A DNA stretch of 10,098 nucleotides from an uncultured Erysipelotrichaceae bacterium. GTDB taxonomy: Bacteria > Bacillota_I > Bacilli_A > Erysipelotrichales > Erysipelotrichaceae. Both the position numbers and the translations under genes were made by a program. Under the pieces are notes generated by a model. That model saw only the letters and a list, made by a program, of their open reading frames with translations. It made no database searches and was not told where the DNA came from. Below, piece by piece: positions 6,898-10,098 of this stretch; position 1 is the stretch's first letter, and every line of letters starts with the position of its first letter. Location: positions 1 through 10,098 of the forward strand of contig CAMOOA010000037.1 of assembly GCA_946621045.1 (NCBI GenBank), given 5' to 3'.

Positions 6898-7904
6898 CCG
6901 TAATAGACAGCGTGTTCTTTCTCTGCGTTTCTTGTCAGAACCCGGCGCACAGCCTCAAACTGCTTCTTGTTGAAATGCCGGTAGGCATATAATGCGAACC
7001 GGTCTCTGATCTGTTTTTTCAGTCTGCGTCTTGCGAATGCTTTGAACTGTTCCGCATCGATCCTGTCATCTTCAGCACTATGTGCCGGGTTTTCGGGCCA
7101 TGCCGTTCCTTCGTCAAAGAGATGATTCATGGCGTTTTCATCAAACTCATGCACACCCGACCCGTCAAAGCCGTGATTGCGGGTTTTGGGAACCGCAGGA
7201 AGAATATTGTACTTGTCATTGACAATGCAGTATATTCCTTCCCAGATATCGATATAAGTAGGATTGTCATTGCGTCCCCGCATATCCGGCACTTCCCTGA
7301 GCAGGTCTCCGATCAGATAGGAATACGCTTTCTGGGAAACATCAAACAGATGATCTGTATCCGCTCTGGAATGCAGTAATGTTTCGATGTTTTCATCTGT
7401 CAGCCAGTCTGCGCAGGCCTGCCATTTGTCAAACCAGTAACCGACCCCGAACGGGCAGAACGCATGACTTTTTACATAGTCCCCTTTGATTGGAAGAGGA
7501 TAATCAACCCCGCAGCACACAGAATAAATCGAAGGGTCGTCTTTAAACGTATTCAGTCCCCAGTTCAGAAATGCCAGACTGTTTTTGGAAAACTGAATAT
7601 CATCATCGGTATAGACACAGAAGTCATATGACTTTTTGATTTCATCCATCAGAAAGAACTGGTTCAGACCCGGTCCGATATTATGATCCTGATAATACAG
7701 ATGCACGTCCCGGAAACCGGTGATTGTCGGAACGTAGGATTTCACCTTTTCATACCCTTCCACATACTCTTCTGAAGAGGGAAAATCGACAGATATGAAC
7801 AACTCTGTTTCCTTAGCTTCCGGATTCTCTTTCAATGATTCTATGCACCGTTTCAGATGTTCATAACGATTCAGTGTAGGTATTAATACAGGTGTATTTG
7901 TCAT
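6894..7904 (-). CDS. GT2-type (GT-A fold) glycosyltransferase
   Basis: A 336-residue protein with a GT-A nucleotide-sugar binding domain at its start: TPVLIPTLNRYEHLKRCIESL (4-24), the strand ELFISVDFP (34-42), NIGPGLNQFF (75-84), and TDDDIQF (99-105), whose acids are the metal- and donor-binding DxD element. Later NHGFDGSGVHEF (243-254) follows a conserved block around YNILPAVPKTRN, a pattern seen in glycan-locus members related to GT2/GT13 enzymes. The C-terminus is basic and helical (291-322) and may contact the membrane. It probably adds one sugar from a nucleotide donor on the cytoplasmic side; sugar and linkage are unknown. The ATG has GAGGGGG 11 nt upstream. The gene is preceded by a 106-nt gap after the GT-D-like gene and ends in an ATGA overlap with a doubtful small ORF. 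Confidence 0.85.
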   Translation of the reverse strand: MTNTPVLIPTLNRYEHLKRCIESLKENPEAKETELFISVDFPSSEEYVEGYEKVKSYVPTITGFRDVHLYYQDHNIGPGLNQFFLMDEIKKSYDFCVYTDDDIQFSKNSLAFLNWGLNTFKDDPSIYSVCCGVDYPLPIKGDYVKSHAFCPFGVGYWFDKWQACADWLTDENIETLLHSRADTDHLFDVSQKAYSYLIGDLLREVPDMRGRNDNPTYIDIWEGIYCIVNDKYNILPAVPKTRNHGFDGSGVHEFDENAMNHLFDEGTAWPENPAHSAEDDRIDAEQFKAFARRRLKKQIRDRFALYAYRHFNKKQFEAVRRVLTRNAEKEHAVYYG

Positions 7905-7955
7905 TGCTGTATGTACCCCCTCATTCAGTTATATCATGTGATGATTCCAAAAAGC

Positions 7956-7984
7956 ATTTTCACTTTGCTGAAACAACTGAAAAT
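7956..7984 (-). repeat. AT-rich inverted repeat between the GT-D-like and GT2 genes
   Basis: Within the 106-nt gap (7905-8010), ATTTTCA and TGAAAAT form a 7-bp inverted repeat around a 15-nt centre that can add a short TTG/CAA stem. On the minus strand it is followed by GCTTTTTGG. It looks like a weak intrinsic terminator or attenuator, but the stem is AT-rich. Downstream on the minus strand, TGATATAAC (7936-7928) resembles an extended -10, though its start site would fall on the ribosome site of the GT2 gene. Confidence 0.25.
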
Positions 7985-8010
7985 CTGATATGAGCAAACG
8001 CACACACCCT

Positions 8011-8967
8011 TTACCAATAACAGTTGTTTTCTACCGCCGAAGCGTTCTTTGGTTTTTCTTTATCCATCGGGCGGACCCACGAATCATTCATAAAGCGATT
8101 TATCGCCTCATTGTTGTCCCATCGTGCTCCGAGAATGCCAAACAGAATCTGTGTGACCCCGCCGAAGTGGATCGCCTGTTTCCCTGATTTTTTTATCTCC
8201 GCCGCAAGCGGGAATCCATATGCACCACAGCCAAGAATCGCGATATCAAAATCCCGCTTAAGGATCTCATCCTTCATCCATTCATAAGCATCAAACCAGG
8301 ACGAAAAGCGATCATCCGAACCCCCTCCTGCAGTCTGTACACTGCGCAGCGTCTGCAGTTCAAACTCCGGAAGAATATCGGTCCCTTCAAACAGTTCAGC
8401 ACGCTTTTTATACTGCTGTTCAATACTGTCAATAAATGGATGTACAACGAGTACCTTTTTCCCTTTCAGGGCTGAACTCCAGGGATCTTCCGGATATTCC
8501 CATGGCTCAAGTGATTCCAGAAATGTGCATTTCAAGGAATCACTTCCATATTGTTTCAGATAATACTCTTCAAACGCCTGCGGCCAGATGGCAATCAGGT
8601 CTGCACTTGGAATCTGATGAATCATAAAGTCAGTAAATCGTTTTCCAACCTCTTCTGTCTCCGGAAAGAGACCGGACAGGGTATGAACACGCGCCATCTG
8701 TGCCGCATACTTGTCTTTAAGTTCAAAATCAAATGTTTTGATTGTCGCAAGTTCTGTTGCGCCAAATCTGCAGACCATGAATGGTTCACCGGACTTAATA
8801 TATGTTTTAATCCAGCGATTGGTATCTGGAACATTCAGAATCTGTTTCCCGCTATAAGATGTAAGACGATGCTTATAGTATTCACTTCCATCCTTCCGAA
8901 TGTGCTGCGCTATTATTTTCCCCTGTATTCCCTGATACAGATAGACTAATGGTTTTCTCATGGTCAC
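8011..8967 (-). CDS. GT-D-fold-like putative glycosyltransferase
   Basis: A 318-residue soluble protein. FMVCRFGATELATI (63-76) resembles the RFGxGEL motif of GT-D-type glycosyltransferases (once DUF1792). Further blocks are KKVLVVHPFIDSIEQQY (170-186), LRSVQTAGGG (207-216), FDIAILGCGAYGFPLAAEIK (240-259) and KQAIHFGGVTQILFGILGARW (263-283). This set recurs in uncharacterised capsule-locus proteins often annotated as GT-D fold. The role is probably sugar transfer in the cytoplasm, but the family is poorly characterised, and the first acid of the expected DxE element appears to be Ala (A70) here. The start is GTG at 8967 with AAAGGA 5 nt upstream; ATG at 8961, two codons in, is an equal alternative. 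The upstream GT4 gene stops 9 nt away, so the two are co-transcribed. The tail after about 300 (KEKPKNASAVENN) is low-complexity and probably disordered. Confidence 0.6.
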   Translation of the reverse strand: MTMRKPLVYLYQGIQGKIIAQHIRKDGSEYYKHRLTSYSGKQILNVPDTNRWIKTYIKSGEPFMVCRFGATELATIKTFDFELKDKYAAQMARVHTLSGLFPETEEVGKRFTDFMIHQIPSADLIAIWPQAFEEYYLKQYGSDSLKCTFLESLEPWEYPEDPWSSALKGKKVLVVHPFIDSIEQQYKKRAELFEGTDILPEFELQTLRSVQTAGGGSDDRFSSWFDAYEWMKDEILKRDFDIAILGCGAYGFPLAAEIKKSGKQAIHFGGVTQILFGILGARWDNNEAINRFMNDSWVRPMDKEKPKNASAVENNCYW

Positions 8968-8976
8968 CTTATTCCT

Positions 8977-10059
8977 TTATCGATTAATCACCTTTTTATA
9001 AACATTCGCTGTATTTGTAATCAGTTTGTTAATTGTAAATTCCTTTAAACGCTCATAACCTTTCTCTCGCTTTTGGCTCCTGAGGTCTTCACTATCAATG
9101 AGGAATTCCACGGTACTGCGGATGGAATCTTCTGATTCCGGGTCGAAGTAAGTGCCTGCCTCCCCCGCAATTTCCGGAAAGCAGGAAGTATTGCTTAAGG
9201 CAATCGGGCATCCGCTGGCATAGGCTTCCAGAATCGGAAAGCCAAAACCTTCATACAAGGACGGGAATACAAACAGCAGCGCACTGCGGTACATGTCCTG
9301 AAGCTCTTCTTTATTCTTTGCGAACTTATGGTGCACGTGCTCTTTGATTCCAAGTTCATCAAACAGCTGAAGTTCCCCTTCATTGAATCCATGTCCGCTG
9401 CACAGAAGATCCAGGTCATACTTCTGCAGTAACGGTGCGACCGACTTTGCGAACCGCGGAAAGTTCTTATATGCATTCCGCACACCGGTAAACAGGATAT
9501 ACGGTTTCTCAGCGGGCAGCGGGTCTTTCCTCTCCCAGGTAAGCGCATGATAAACCAGTTCTGTTTTAGATGCATCGACTTCCGGAAACAGTTTTAGCAG
9601 GTCCTGTCTGGTGTTTTCGGAAATACAGATGATCTTGTCCGCTCTGCTAAATGACGCCCGTTTGCATTCCGTGATTTCTGAGTCAGCTGCCCCCTGTTGA
9701 AACAGTTCCGAAATAAAATCGTGGGCTGTGATTACGACCGGTTTATTCTTGGGATACGTTACTGCCTCATAGTAAGTCGGATGATACAGATCATATTCCG
9801 ATTCATTTCGGATGTGCTCTTTATCGTTCATTCGATTGATGAACTTCATCAGCTTCAATTTTCCCCTGAACTCTGTGTCCGGAAAAAACGGCTTCATTGC
9901 ACAGTCAAAATTCGGGACATAGATATTATTCGATACCCTGCCTGAAACAACCGGTTCATAAGATGCGTCGTGACAGGTGATCAGTGTATTGAAATATTCG
10001 GATATTCCGCCGAACCGCTGTCCGGTAAATGTCTGTGAGTCATACAGCACTTTCATCAT
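8977..10059 (-). CDS. GT4-family glycosyltransferase (GT-B fold)
   Basis: A 360-residue protein of normal GT4 length. The N-terminal acceptor domain has VLYDSQTF then GQRFGGISEYF (13-23), a glycine-rich loop seen in many GT4 mannosyl- and rhamnosyl-type transferases, with HDF at 113-115 and SRADKIICISENTRQDL (138-154). The donor domain has PYILFTGVRNAYKN (186-199), LLCSGHG (218-224), and LFVFPSLYEGFGFPILEAYA (262-281), whose E270-x7-E278 is the family's catalytic/nucleotide-sugar motif; SNTSCFPEIAGEAGTYFDP follows. It is a retaining transferase acting on the cytoplasmic face; the donor cannot be told from sequence. Two adjacent ATGs (10057-10059, 10054-10056) could start it; a GGAGGGGGAG tract lies 12-15 nt upstream, rather far. 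It is separated from the next gene by 9 nt. Confidence 0.92.
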   Translation of the reverse strand: MMKVLYDSQTFTGQRFGGISEYFNTLITCHDASYEPVVSGRVSNNIYVPNFDCAMKPFFPDTEFRGKLKLMKFINRMNDKEHIRNESEYDLYHPTYYEAVTYPKNKPVVITAHDFISELFQQGAADSEITECKRASFSRADKIICISENTRQDLLKLFPEVDASKTELVYHALTWERKDPLPAEKPYILFTGVRNAYKNFPRFAKSVAPLLQKYDLDLLCSGHGFNEGELQLFDELGIKEHVHHKFAKNKEELQDMYRSALLFVFPSLYEGFGFPILEAYASGCPIALSNTSCFPEIAGEAGTYFDPESEDSIRSTVEFLIDSEDLRSQKREKGYERLKEFTINKLITNTANVYKKVINR

Positions 10060-10068
10060 ACGGTGGTT

Positions 10069-10098
10069 TTACTCCCCCTCCATGATACCGTAAGTAAC
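10069..10098 (-). CDS. Possible C-terminus of an unidentified upstream gene
   Basis: At the right edge one minus-strand frame reads VTYGIMEGE then TAA (10069-10071), ending 9 nt before the GT4 start. A second frame stays open to a TGA that overlaps the GT4 ATG (10056-10058). Given the close packing of this operon one of them is probably the end of a real gene, but nine codons are too few to identify it or to choose the frame with confidence. Confidence 0.3.
   Translation of the reverse strand, partial: VTYGIMEGE

Noticed and set aside
7928..7936. Minus-strand TGATATAAC as an extended -10 promoter for the GT2 gene
   Set aside because: Its start site would fall in the gene's GAGGGGG ribosome site about 17 nt before the ATG, and no -35 is visible; too weak to list on its own.
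1..10098. Search for CRISPR arrays, tRNA or rRNA genes, insertion sequences, toxin-antitoxin or phage-defence genes
   Set aside because: No regularly spaced repeats, cloverleaf sequences, transposase motifs or defence domains were seen by reading. The ParB-like domain is not accompanied by ParA or parS-like repeats, so a partition system is not supported.

Overview
This window is part of a surface-glycan (capsule, exopolysaccharide or cell-wall polysaccharide) biosynthesis locus. Almost every gene is a glycosyltransferase, a glycan transporter, or an enzyme likely to decorate the glycan. Purine-rich Shine-Dalgarno sites, tightly packed genes with ATGA start/stop overlaps, moderate GC (roughly 43-50% in lines counted by hand) and the style of the proteins suggest a Bacillota (Firmicutes) bacterium, possibly a gut commensal. 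No taxonomic marker gene is present, so that assignment is soft.

Layout from the right edge leftward: a minus-strand run from about 10.1 kb to 2.8 kb reads, in transcription order, the tail of an unidentified gene, a GT4 glycosyltransferase, a GT-D-like protein, a GT2-type glycosyltransferase, a 136-nt gap holding a doubtful 60-codon ORF, a ParB-like/nucleotidyltransferase-like two-part protein, a fucosyltransferase-fold protein, and a Wzx-type flippase. Spacings of -4 to +24 nt across most junctions suggest one operon; the exceptions are gaps of 106 nt before the GT2 gene and 136 nt after it. Facing it is one plus-strand gene (1158-2771) for a polytopic membrane protein of GT-C glycosyltransferase type. 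It has an extended -10 promoter and a strong intrinsic terminator that lies partly inside the 3' end of the flippase gene. Divergent from that gene, on the minus strand, are a canonical GT11 alpha-1,2-fucosyltransferase and the first 45 codons of an acyltransferase-3 family membrane O-acyltransferase, which runs off the left edge.

Inferred working model: the cytoplasmic GT4, GT2, GT-D-like, GT11 and GT11-like enzymes build a lipid-linked oligosaccharide that probably includes fucose or a related deoxysugar. The flippase moves it across the membrane. The acyltransferase and the GT-C-like protein may add acyl or glycosyl side groups at the membrane or outside it. The ParB-like/NTase-like protein is the least explained member. 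It is translationally coupled (ATGA) to the fucosyltransferase-like gene, so it may supply or transfer a nucleotide-activated or phosphate-linked group. No initiating sugar-phosphate transferase, Wzy polymerase, chain-length regulator or nucleotide-sugar synthesis gene is visible here; these should lie outside the window if this is a Wzx/Wzy pathway. No tRNA, rRNA, CRISPR array, insertion sequence or phage gene was seen.
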